Below, in pieces: positions 53,790 through 61,507 of a DNA stretch of 64,000 bases. Source of the DNA: Gaiellasilicea sp963794385 (GTDB lineage: Bacteria; Actinomycetota; Thermoleophilia; Gaiellales; Gaiellaceae); NCBI GenBank assembly GCA_963794385.1, contig CAWCDT010000011.1, forward strand, positions 1 through 64,000, in the 5' to 3' direction. Under the pieces are notes generated by a model. The model saw only the letters and a program-made list of their open reading frames with translations. It ran no database searches and was not told where the DNA came from. Made by a program: the position numbers and the translations under genes. Positions within the stretch are counted from its first letter, which is position 1; each line of letters opens with the position of its first letter.

Positions 53790-55439
53790 CTACGGCCGGT
53801 CGGCGCCGTCCGACCCCATAAAGGGGTAGCGGTAGTCCGTGGGCGGGACGAAGGTCTCCTTGAGCGTGCGGGGGCTGACCCAGCGGATCAGGTTCCACAT
53901 CGAGCCCGCCTTGTCGTTCGTCCCCGAGGCGCGCGAGCCGCCGAACGGCTGCTGCCCCACGACCGCGCCGGTCGGCTTGTCGTTCACGTAGAAGTTGCCG
54001 GCCGCGTACCGGAGCGCCGACTGCGCCTCTTCGAGGGCGAACCGGTCGTCGGCGAAGACGGCGCCGGTGAGGCCGTAGGGGGCGGTTTGGTCGACGAGCT
54101 CGAGCGTGTCGCTCCAGCGCTTGTCGTCGTAGACGTACGTCGTCACGACCGGGCCGAAGAGCTCCTCCTGCATCGTTCGGTAGCCGGGGTCTTCGGTCTG
54201 GATCACCGTCGGCGCGACAAAGTAGCCCTCGCTGTCGTCGTAGTCGCCGCCGGCGACGATCTCGGCCTTGCCGGAGTCGCGGGCCTCGTCGATCGCTTCC
54301 TTCTGCGTCTTGAACGAGCTCCCGTCGATCACGGCGCCCATGAAGTTCGAGAAGTCGGAGACGTCGCCCATGCGGAGCTCTGCGACCTGCTCGGCGAGCC
54401 GTTCCTTGAGCTCGGGCCACATGCTCTTCGGCGCGTAGACGCGCGACGCCGCCGAGCACTTCTGGCCCTGGTACTCGAAGGAGCCGCGCACGATCGCCGT
54501 GGCGACCTCGTCGACGTCTGCGCTCGAGTGCGCCAGGATGAAGTCCTTGCCGCCCGTCTCGCCGACGATCCGCGGATAGTTCCGGTACTCGGCGATCCGG
54601 TCCCCGACCGTCTTCCACATCGACTGGAAGACGGGCGTGGAGCCGGTGAAGTGGATGCCCGCGAGCTCCGGGCTCGCCAGCGCCGCGTCGCCGATGGTGG
54701 CGCCGGAGCCGTAGACGATGTTGATGACCCCGTCGGGGAGGCCCGCCTCGCGCAGGATCTGCAGCGTGTAGTGGGCCGAGAGCGCGGCCGTCGAGGCCGG
54801 CTTCCAGACGACGGTGTTGCCCATCAGCGCGGGCGAACCGGAGAGGTTGCCGCCGATCGCCGTGAAGTTGAACGGGCTGACGGCGAAGACGAAGCCCTCG
54901 TGTGGCCGGTACTCCATCCGGTTCCAGACGCCCGGCGACGATGCCGGCTGCTCCGAGTAGATCCGGAACATGAACTCGACGTTGAAGCGCCAGAAGTCGA
55001 TCAGCTCGCACGCCGCGTCGATCTCGGCCTGGTGCGCGGTCTTCGACTGGTTCAGCATCGTCGCCGCCACGAGGGTGGAGCGCCAGGGCCCCGCGAGCAG
55101 CTCCGCGGCGCGGAGGAAGACGGCGGCGCGCTCCTCCCAGGGCAGGCGCGACCAGTCGTCGTGGGCGGCGCGGGCTGCGTCGATCGCCTGCTGCACGTGC
55201 TCGGGGCCGCCCTTGGCCACGTCGGCGAGGACATGCTCCTTCCGGTGCGGCATGACCGCCTGCGTCGTCTCCTTCGTGCCGACCTCCTTGCCGCCGATCA
55301 CCATCGGGATCTCGATCCGCTCGTGCTCCATCTGCGTCAAACGGACGCGGAGCTCCTCGCGCTCCGGGGAGCCGGGTGCATAGGAGCGGACGGGCTCGTT
55401 GACCGGCGTGGGCGGCCTGAAGATCCCGGGCTTGCTCAC
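53790..55439 (-). CDS. pruA: 1-pyrroline-5-carboxylate dehydrogenase
   Basis: Oxidises P5C/glutamate semialdehyde to glutamate with NAD+ (proline and arginine breakdown). 549 residues, intact, PutA/RocA group 1-like. Seen: RPPTPVNEPVRSYAPGSPER, SVSPFNFTAIGGNLSGSPAL, GNTVVWKPASTAALSAHYTL, HFTGSTPVFQSMWKTVGDRI, the Glu in RIVGETGGKDFILAHSSADV and the nucleophile Cys in EYQGQKCSAASRVYAPK. MQEELFGPVVTTYVYDD and QQPFGGSRASGTNDKAGSMW complete it. GTG at 55439, 6 bases after a TACAAT -10. No proline dehydrogenase gene is adjacent. Confidence 0.95.
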   Translation of the reverse strand: MSKPGIFRPPTPVNEPVRSYAPGSPEREELRVRLTQMEHERIEIPMVIGGKEVGTKETTQAVMPHRKEHVLADVAKGGPEHVQQAIDAARAAHDDWSRLPWEERAAVFLRAAELLAGPWRSTLVAATMLNQSKTAHQAEIDAACELIDFWRFNVEFMFRIYSEQPASSPGVWNRMEYRPHEGFVFAVSPFNFTAIGGNLSGSPALMGNTVVWKPASTAALSAHYTLQILREAGLPDGVINIVYGSGATIGDAALASPELAGIHFTGSTPVFQSMWKTVGDRIAEYRNYPRIVGETGGKDFILAHSSADVDEVATAIVRGSFEYQGQKCSAASRVYAPKSMWPELKERLAEQVAELRMGDVSDFSNFMGAVIDGSSFKTQKEAIDEARDSGKAEIVAGGDYDDSEGYFVAPTVIQTEDPGYRTMQEELFGPVVTTYVYDDKRWSDTLELVDQTAPYGLTGAVFADDRFALEEAQSALRYAAGNFYVNDKPTGAVVGQQPFGGSRASGTNDKAGSMWNLIRWVSPRTLKETFVPPTDYRYPFMGSDGADRP

Positions 55440-55445
55440 GGCTCG

Positions 55446-55455
55446 ATTGTAGAGT
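55446..55455. promoter_or_regulatory. Overlapping divergent -10 elements, pruA and ogt
   Basis: ATTGTAGAGT contains TACAAT leftward (55451-55446), 6 bases before the pruA GTG. It also contains TAGAGT rightward (55450-55455), 13 bases before the ogt ATG used. The two boxes share two bases. Confidence 0.5.
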
Positions 55456-55468
55456 CGGGGTCGATGCG

Positions 55469-56041
55469 ATGCGCGTGACGCGGCACCCCTACGAGATCGA
55501 GGGCTGGGGGGTGGGGGAGCTTTGGATCGGCGACGGCACCGTCGTCGTCGCGCACGACCCGCCGGCGCCGGGCGTCCGCTTCGCGGGCGTCCTCGCCGGA
55601 GCCACCCGCGAAACCGAGGCTGAAACCGACCCCAGGGGCACCCCGGGTGTCCCTACTGAAACGCTATCGGCCGAAAGCGCGCCGGAGCGTGACGGCTTCG
55701 TGCCGGAATTGCTCCGATCGCTCCACAGGTACTTCGCGGGCGAGCCGGTCTCGTTCGCCGAGGTCCCGCTCGAGGGAGGTTGGGGGACGCCGTTCCAGGA
55801 CGCGCTCGCCGCCCAGCTCCGAGCCGTGCCCTGGGGCGAGGTCGTCACCTACGGCGAGCTCGCGGCGCTCGCGGGGCGGGCGCGCGCCGCCCGGGCCGCG
55901 GGCACCTTCTGTGCCGAGAACCGCTTCTCCCTCTTCGTTCCGTGCCACCGCGTCGTCTCGGTCGGCGGCATCGGCGGCTACGGCGCCCTCGGGGTCGAGT
56001 ACAAGCGGCGGTTGCTCGGGCTCGAGGGATGGACGCCCTAG
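55469..56041 (+). CDS. ogt: Methylated-DNA--protein-cysteine methyltransferase
   Basis: Suicide DNA-repair protein that removes O6-alkyl groups from guanine. 190 residues. The N-domain begins RVTRHPYEIEGWGVGELWIG. An unusual low-complexity segment around residues 48-70 is poorer in GC than its surroundings (RETEAETDPRGTPGVPTETL). The catalytic domain has FQDALAAQLRAVPWGEVVTY and GELAALAGRARAARAAGTFC, where the helix-turn-helix Arg finger lies. FVPCHRVVSVGGIGGYGALG holds the acceptor Cys in PCHRV, and VEYKRRLLGLEGW ends it. An ATG at 55464 is out of frame; the start used gives the standard strand. whiA begins 31 bases downstream. Confidence 0.88.
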   Translation: MRVTRHPYEIEGWGVGELWIGDGTVVVAHDPPAPGVRFAGVLAGATRETEAETDPRGTPGVPTETLSAESAPERDGFVPELLRSLHRYFAGEPVSFAEVPLEGGWGTPFQDALAAQLRAVPWGEVVTYGELAALAGRARAARAAGTFCAENRFSLFVPCHRVVSVGGIGGYGALGVEYKRRLLGLEGWTP

Positions 56042-56072
56042 CCGGCCCCATGTCCGCGGCGCTCGCGACACC

Positions 56073-56993
56073 ATGACGCTCTCCGACGACCTGCGTGCGG
56101 AGCTGGCCGCGATCGCGCCGAAGCGGGGCTGCTGCAGGTTGGCCGAGCTCTCGGCGCTCTTCCACTCCGCGGGCAGTGTTCACCTGCGCGGCCGCGGCCA
56201 GGTCGCGCTCCACCTCGACGTCTCGACCTCCGCGGTTGCCCGCCGAGCCTTCTCGCTGATGCGTGAGCTCGGCATCCACTCCGAGATCCGCACCTACAGC
56301 CGGCGGGCATTCGACCGCGCGACTCGCTACCAGCTCCACGTCGACGGGGACGAGCGCGCTCTGGCCACGTTCGCCGAGGCCGGCGTTCTCGATTCCCGGC
56401 ACGCGCCGGTCGAGCGGCCGCCGAAACGCGTCGTCGGCCGTGCCTGCTGCCGGGGCGCGTACCTGCGCGGCGCCCTGCTCGGCGGCGGTTCACTCTCTGG
56501 GCCGCGCCGGGCCCATCTCGAGCTGCGGACGGCGTCGCTCGAGGGCGCCGAGTTCCTGCGGCGCGTCGCGGCGGCAGACGACGTCCAACTCGGCGTGCTC
56601 GACCGCGGCCGGCACGCGGTGGCGTACGCAAAGGGGCTTGACGCGATCGAAGCTGTGCTCACGGCAGCAGGCGCGGGCGACACGGTGCTCGCGTTCGAGG
56701 AGCGGTCGGTCGTCGCCGCGGCGCGCGCCGAGGCAAACCGGCTCGCGAACGCGGATCACGCCAACCTCGTGCGGACGAGTCGAGCCGCACAGGAGCAGCT
56801 GGAGGCTGTGCGGGAGCTCCAGGCAACGGGGAGGCTCGATCACCTTCCCGAGCGGCTGCACGAGGTCGCGCGCCTTCGGCTTCGCTACCCGACGCTCCCG
56901 CTCCGCGAGCTTGCTGAGCGCTGCGAGCCGCCGAGCACGAAGGCCTCCGTCCACCGCCGCCTGCGGAAGCTCCAGGAGCTCGCGCACCCCTGA
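56073..56993 (+). CDS. whiA: DNA-binding protein WhiA
   Basis: Transcription factor conserved in Gram-positives (sporulation septation in Streptomyces). 306 residues. The LAGLIDADG-like N-domain shows KRGCCRLAELSALFHSAGSV, HLDVSTSAVARRAFSLMREL and GRACCRGAYLRGALLGGGSL SGP. The C-terminal helix-turn-helix is LPERLHEVARLRLRYPTLPL, RELAERCEPPSTKASVHRRL and RKLQELA. The ATG at 56073 fits the family N-terminus (LSDDLRAELAAIAP). As usual it sits upstream of gap-pgk-tpiA, but the customary rapZ and yvcK partners are not between uvrC and whiA here. Confidence 0.93.
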   Translation: MTLSDDLRAELAAIAPKRGCCRLAELSALFHSAGSVHLRGRGQVALHLDVSTSAVARRAFSLMRELGIHSEIRTYSRRAFDRATRYQLHVDGDERALATFAEAGVLDSRHAPVERPPKRVVGRACCRGAYLRGALLGGGSLSGPRRAHLELRTASLEGAEFLRRVAAADDVQLGVLDRGRHAVAYAKGLDAIEAVLTAAGAGDTVLAFEERSVVAAARAEANRLANADHANLVRTSRAAQEQLEAVRELQATGRLDHLPERLHEVARLRLRYPTLPLRELAERCEPPSTKASVHRRLRKLQELAHP

Positions 56994-57147
56994 GACGATC
57001 TCGGCAGTTGCCAGAGACGAGAACGTGCCACTTGTAACGCGGGTGACGAGCGGCGCCTCATGGCGTACTCTTGGGGCAGGGCGGGTCCGTGCTCGTCCGG
57101 CAGCGGATTCAGACCCCGTCCGCTGTCGGCACCGGAGCGCGGCCACG

Positions 57148-57182
57148 CGGAGGGGGAGGTCGTCCTCGGAGCTCCCCCTCCG
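57148..57182 (+). repeat. 10-bp inverted repeat in the whiA/carboxypeptidase gap
   Basis: CGGAGGGGGA (57148-57157) pairs perfectly with TCCCCCTCCG (57173-57182) over a 15-base loop. It lies 155 bases past whiA and 55 bases before the next gene in a 244-base gap. It may terminate the ogt-whiA transcript (no T tract) or act as a leader hairpin. Nothing else recognisable is in the gap. Confidence 0.4.
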
Positions 57183-57225
57183 GCCCGCCTCTCGCCTGCG
57201 CGGACGCCGACCGGCCGGGGATCGT

Positions 57226-57231
57226 TAGGTT
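57226..57231 (+). promoter_or_regulatory. -10 element for the carboxypeptidase gene
   Basis: TAGGTT ends 6 bases before the GTG at 57238; leaderless arrangement. Confidence 0.35.
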
Positions 57232-57237
57232 GGAGCG

Positions 57238-58725
57238 GTGGACGCAGCGTTCAACGAGTTGAAGGAACGGGTCGGCGAGATCTCCGACCTCGAGGCGGCC
57301 GGGGCGCTGCTCAGCTGGGACCAGCAGGTGAAGATGCCGCCCGGCGGCGCCGAGGTGCGCGCTGAGCAGCTTGCCACGCTGAGGCGGCTCTCGCACGAAG
57401 CGCTCATGGGCGACGAGATCGGCCGCCTGCTCGACCGGCTGGGGCCTTTCGAGGAGACGCAGCCGTACGACTCGGACGAGGCGAGCCTGGTCAGGCTCGT
57501 CAGCCGCGACTGGAAGAAGGCGCGGCGCGTCCCGGCGGAGCTGCAGGGCGAGATCGCGCGCGCCGGCTCGCTGGCGATGCCCGTCTGGGTGAAGGCGCGG
57601 CAGGAGTCCGACTTCGAGTCGTTCATTCCCGCGCTGCGCAAGAACCTCGAGCTTCGCCGCCGCTACGTCGAGTGCTTCGACGACTACGACGAGCCGTACG
57701 ACGTGCTGCTCGACGACTTCGAGCCGGGCATGAAGACGGCCGAGGTTCGCGCCGTGTTCGACCGGCTCAAGCAGGAGCAGGTTCCGCTCGTGGCACGCGC
57801 CCGTGCCGAGGGTGAGCGGCCGGTGCGCGACGCGAGGTTCCCGGTCGACCGCCAGCAGCAGTTCGAGCTGAAGGTGATCGAGCGCTTCGGGTTCGATCCG
57901 GCCAAGTGGCGCCTCGACACCGCGGTCCACCCCTTCGCCACCTCGATCGGCACCAGCGACATCCGGCTGACTACGCGGTACTCGGAGGAGAACCTCGACG
58001 CGCTCTTCAGCACGATGCACGAGTGCGGGCACGGGCTCTACGAGCACGGCGTCGACGCCGCCCTCGAGCGGACACCGCTAGCGAGTGGCGCCTCGCTTGC
58101 GCTCCACGAGTCGCAGAGCCGGATGTGGGAGAACCTCGTCGGCCGCAGCCTCGCCTTCTGGCGCCGTTTCTATCCCGATCTGCGCGCGACGTATCCGGAG
58201 ACGCTCGACGGCATCGAGCTCGAGGACTGGTACCGCGACGTCAACTGGGTCGAGCCGTCGCTGATCCGCGTCGAGGCCGACGAGGCGACCTACAACCTGC
58301 ACGTGATCCTTCGCTTCGAGCTCGAGCAGGAGCTCCTCGCCGACACGATCGATCTCAAGGAGCTGCCCGAGGTTTGGAACCAGCGGATGGAGGAGTACCT
58401 CGGCGTCCGTCCGCCCAACGACGCGCTCGGCGTGCTCCAGGACATGCACTGGGCGGTCGGCGCGATCGGCTACTTCTCCACGTACGCGCTCGGCAACGTC
58501 GTGTCGGCGCAACTCTGGGAGAAGGTGAACGCGGACATCCCCGACCTGCAGGCGCAGTTCGAGCAGGGCGAGTTCGGCGCGCTCGCCGCCTGGCTCCGGG
58601 AGCACCTCTGGCGGCACGGCCGCAAGTACATGCCGAACGAGTTGATCGAGCGGATCACGGGCGGCGGGCTCGATCCCGACCCATACCTGCGTTACCTGCA
58701 GGGGAAGTACCCGCTGGCGCACTAG
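57238..58725 (+). CDS. Carboxypeptidase M32 (Taq type)
   Basis: Zinc carboxypeptidase with broad specificity; 495 residues, intact. Seen: LEAAGALLSWDQQVKMPPGG, VHPFATSIGTSDIRLTTRYS (the family DxRxTxR block) and STMHECGHGLYEHGVD (zinc motif HExxH as HECGH). LALHESQSRMWENLVGRSLA supplies the third-ligand Glu, and VEADEATYNLHVILRFELEQ follows. HWAVGAIGYFSTYALGNVVS is the conserved GxxGYFPTYxLG block, and DPDPYLRYLQGKYPL ends it. It stands just ahead of gap but has its own start signal. Confidence 0.94.
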   Translation: MDAAFNELKERVGEISDLEAAGALLSWDQQVKMPPGGAEVRAEQLATLRRLSHEALMGDEIGRLLDRLGPFEETQPYDSDEASLVRLVSRDWKKARRVPAELQGEIARAGSLAMPVWVKARQESDFESFIPALRKNLELRRRYVECFDDYDEPYDVLLDDFEPGMKTAEVRAVFDRLKQEQVPLVARARAEGERPVRDARFPVDRQQQFELKVIERFGFDPAKWRLDTAVHPFATSIGTSDIRLTTRYSEENLDALFSTMHECGHGLYEHGVDAALERTPLASGASLALHESQSRMWENLVGRSLAFWRRFYPDLRATYPETLDGIELEDWYRDVNWVEPSLIRVEADEATYNLHVILRFELEQELLADTIDLKELPEVWNQRMEEYLGVRPPNDALGVLQDMHWAVGAIGYFSTYALGNVVSAQLWEKVNADIPDLQAQFEQGEFGALAAWLREHLWRHGRKYMPNELIERITGGGLDPDPYLRYLQGKYPLAH

Positions 58726-58769
58726 ACTCGGCCGCGGACATCGACACGGTCTAGGAGGCAGCGAAGCGA

Positions 58770-59768
58770 ATGGCGATTCGTGTGGGCATCAACGGCTTCG
58801 GCCGCATCGGCCGGAACTTCTTCCGGGCACAGGTCGAGCGGAAGGCGGACATCGAGATCGTCGCGGCGAACGACCTCGGCGATCCGGCCACCATGGCGCA
58901 CCTGCTCAAGTACGACTCCAACCTCGGCCCGTTCGGGGACGAGGTCGAGATCTCGGGCGGCGTCGTCCGCGCCGGCGGCGAAGAGATCAAATGGTTCTCT
59001 GAGCGCGATCCCGGTGCGATCCCTTGGGGCGACCTCGGCGTCGACGTCGTGCTCGAGTCGACCGGATTCTTCACCAAGCGGGAGGGAGCGCAGAAGCACC
59101 TCGACGCCGGGGCGAAGAAGGTCGTGATCTCGGCGCCCGCGACCGAGCCGGACGTGACGCTCGTGCTTGGTGTGAACGACGACGCCTACGACAAAGACTC
59201 GCACCACATCGTCTCCAACGCCTCCTGCACGACCAACTGCGTCGCACCGATGGCGAAGGTGCTGCACGACTCGTTCACAGTCGAGCAAGGGTTCATGACG
59301 ACGATCCACGCGTACACGAACGACCAGCGCGTGCTCGATCTCCCGCACGAGGACATCCGCCGCGCCCGTGCCGCAGCGATCAACCTGATTCCGACCTCGA
59401 CCGGCGCCGCCCGCGCGATCGGCGTCGTCATGCCCGAACTGAAGGGAAAGATCGACGGGATGTCGATGCGCGCGCCTGTGCCGACCGGCTCCGTCACCGA
59501 CCTCGTCTGCCGCGTTGGCCGCGACACGAGTGTCGACGAAGTGAAAGAAGCGTTCCGCACCGCCGCTTCGAGCGGGCCGCTCGAGGGCTACCTCCAGTAC
59601 ACGGAGGATCCGATCGTCTCGACCGACATCCAGCACTCGCCGTACTCGTGCATCTTCGACGCGGAACTGACGATGGCGAGCGGGAACCTCGTCAAGGTCT
59701 TCGGCTGGTACGACAATGAGTGGGGCTACTCGTGTCGGCTCGTCGACCTGATGGGGAAGCTGCTCTGA
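58770..59768 (+). CDS. gap: Glyceraldehyde-3-phosphate dehydrogenase, type I
   Basis: NAD-dependent glycolytic enzyme, 332 residues. AGGAGG (58753-58758) sits 11 bases before the ATG. Seen: RVGINGFGRIGRNFFRAQVE (NAD fold), VLESTGFFTKREGAQKHL and the catalytic Cys in VSNASCTTNCVAPMAKVL. TIHAYTNDQRVLDLPHEDIR, LIPTSTGAARAIGVVMPELK and GWYDNEWGYSCRLVDLMGKL complete it. First gene of the gap-pgk-tpiA-gpmI run. Confidence 0.97.
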   Translation: MAIRVGINGFGRIGRNFFRAQVERKADIEIVAANDLGDPATMAHLLKYDSNLGPFGDEVEISGGVVRAGGEEIKWFSERDPGAIPWGDLGVDVVLESTGFFTKREGAQKHLDAGAKKVVISAPATEPDVTLVLGVNDDAYDKDSHHIVSNASCTTNCVAPMAKVLHDSFTVEQGFMTTIHAYTNDQRVLDLPHEDIRRARAAAINLIPTSTGAARAIGVVMPELKGKIDGMSMRAPVPTGSVTDLVCRVGRDTSVDEVKEAFRTAASSGPLEGYLQYTEDPIVSTDIQHSPYSCIFDAELTMASGNLVKVFGWYDNEWGYSCRLVDLMGKLL

Positions 59769-59786
59769 GGCAGCCCCGTTCCGTTC

Positions 59787-60815
59787 GTGACGCGGACGTC
59801 GGCGGCAAGAGCCGTCCTCGTCCGCTCCGATCTCAACGTGCCGCTCGAGGACGGCGCCGTCGCCGACGACACGCGCATCCGGGCCGCACTGCCGACGCTC
59901 GAGCTTCTTCTCGAGCGCGGCGCGGCGCGGGTTCGGGTCTGCTCCCACCTCGGCCGCCCGAAGGGCGAAGACCCGGCCTTCCGGATCGAGCCGGTGCGCG
60001 CCCACCTGCGTACGCTGCTCCCCGACGAGCGCGTCGAGGTGCTCGAGAACACGCGCTTCCACTCCGGAGAGACCAAGAACGACCCCGCGTTCGCGCGGGA
60101 GCTCGCGGCCGGGAGCGATCTGTACGTCAACGACGCGTTCGGCTCGGCCCATCGCGCGCATGCCTCGACCGTGGGCGTCGCCGAGCTGCTGCCGGCGTAT
60201 GCAGGCCTGCTCCTGCTCGCGGAGCTCGAGCACCTCGGCCGACTGCTCGGCGGCGTCGAGCGGCCCTTCGTGCTCGTGACCGGCGGCGCCAAAGTCGCGG
60301 ACAAGCTCGGCGTGCTCGAGAATCTCGGCGGCGCCGCGGACGAAGTGCTGGTGGGCGGGAAGATGGCCGAAGAGCTCCGGGCCGAGAACCCGCTCTCCTT
60401 TCCAGTCGTGCTGCCGACCGACGTCGTCGCCGCGAGCGCGTTCGAGGAGGATGCGGAGGCTCGGGTGGTGCCGTTCGACGCGCTTCCCGAGGGCTGGCTC
60501 GGCCTCGACATCGGGCCGGACTCGCGCCGCGACTTCGCCGGCCGGATCACCGCGGCGCGGACAGTCTTCTGGAACGGCCCGATGGGCGTCTTCGAGTGGA
60601 AGCCGTTCGCGGACGGGACGCGTGCCGTCGCCGAGTCGGTCGCTGCGGTGGACGGCTACACGGTCGTCGGCGGCGGTGACTCTGTCCGCGCCGTGAACGA
60701 GCTCGGGCTCGACGACGAGATCTCCTGGGTCTCGACAGGCGGCGGCGCCTCGCTCGAGCTGCTCGAGGGCAAGGAGCTCCCCGGCGTGGCCGCGATTCCC
60801 GAGGCGGAGTCCTGA
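59787..60815 (+). CDS. pgk: Phosphoglycerate kinase, compact form
   Basis: Transfers phosphate from 1,3-bisphosphoglycerate to ADP. 342 residues, about 50 shorter than the usual 390-400. Seen: AARAVLVRSDLNVPLEDGAV, VRVCSHLGRPKGEDPAFRIE, DLYVNDAFGSAHRAHASTVG, FVLVTGGAKVADKLGVLENL, VFWNGPMGVFEWKPFADGTR, TVVGGGDSVRAVNELGLDDE and STGGGASLELLEGKELPGVA. All substrate and ATP loops are present. Missing are the segment before LENTRFHSGE (normally PDCVGEEA-like) and the helix after VGGKMA (normally ~25 residues). GTG start; the stop shares one base with tpiA. Confidence 0.94.
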   Translation: MTRTSAARAVLVRSDLNVPLEDGAVADDTRIRAALPTLELLLERGAARVRVCSHLGRPKGEDPAFRIEPVRAHLRTLLPDERVEVLENTRFHSGETKNDPAFARELAAGSDLYVNDAFGSAHRAHASTVGVAELLPAYAGLLLLAELEHLGRLLGGVERPFVLVTGGAKVADKLGVLENLGGAADEVLVGGKMAEELRAENPLSFPVVLPTDVVAASAFEEDAEARVVPFDALPEGWLGLDIGPDSRRDFAGRITAARTVFWNGPMGVFEWKPFADGTRAVAESVAAVDGYTVVGGGDSVRAVNELGLDDEISWVSTGGGASLELLEGKELPGVAAIPEAES

Positions 60816-61507
60816 TGCTGATCGCAGGCAACTGGAAGATGTTCAAGGGCCCGGACGAGGCCCGGACATTCCTGGACGACTTCGACGCACCGGCCGGCGT
60901 CGACGTCGTCTTCTGTCCGCCGTTCCTCTCTCTTTCAGCGGCCGTCGAGAGCGGCAGGACGATCTATGCGCAGAACGTGCACTGGGAGCCGTCCGGGGCC
61001 TACACGGGGGAGGTCTCGCCCGAGATGCTGCTCGAGCTCGGCGTGCAGGGCTCGCTCGTCGGGCACTCCGAGCGGCGCCAGCTCTTCGGCGACACGGACG
61101 AGAGTGTCGCGCGGCGCGCGCGGGCCGCGCTGGAGTCGGGGCTCGGCGTGATCGCCTGCGTCGGCGAGACGCTCGAGCAGCGCGAGGCTGGAGACACCGA
61201 CCTCGTGCTCAAGATCCAGGTAGAGGCGATCGCCTTCGCTGCCGGCGAGCACGAGCAGCTCGTCATCGCCTACGAGCCCGTGTGGGCGATCGGCACGGGC
61301 AAGACCGCCACGCCCGAGCTGGCCGAAGAGGCGCACGGCTTCATCAAGTCGCTGCTCGACCGGCCGGTGCTCTACGGCGGCTCGGTCAAGCCGGAAAACG
61401 CGACCGAACTGCTCGCCCAGCCGTCGATCGACGGTGCCCTCGTCGGCGGCGCCTCGCTCGAACCCGACTCCTTCGCAGCGATTTGCCGGGCAGCTTCGAC
61501 CTCGTAA
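60815..61507 (+). CDS. tpiA: Triosephosphate isomerase
   Basis: Interconverts dihydroxyacetone phosphate and glyceraldehyde 3-phosphate. 230 residues, slightly short. Seen: IAGNWKMFKGPDEARTFLDD (catalytic Lys), QNVHWEPSGAYTGEVSPEML, GSLVGHSERRQLFGDTDESV (catalytic His), VIAYEPVWAIGTGKTATPEL (catalytic Glu) and VLYGGSVKPENATELLAQPS, IDGALVGGASLEP. ATG overlaps the pgk stop by one base. Confidence 0.96.
   Translation: MLIAGNWKMFKGPDEARTFLDDFDAPAGVDVVFCPPFLSLSAAVESGRTIYAQNVHWEPSGAYTGEVSPEMLLELGVQGSLVGHSERRQLFGDTDESVARRARAALESGLGVIACVGETLEQREAGDTDLVLKIQVEAIAFAAGEHEQLVIAYEPVWAIGTGKTATPELAEEAHGFIKSLLDRPVLYGGSVKPENATELLAQPSIDGALVGGASLEPDSFAAICRAASTS

Noticed and set aside
57060..57130. Possible SRP RNA or other structured RNA in the gap before the carboxypeptidase
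   Set aside because: The conserved SRP tetraloop and asymmetric bulge sequences are absent.
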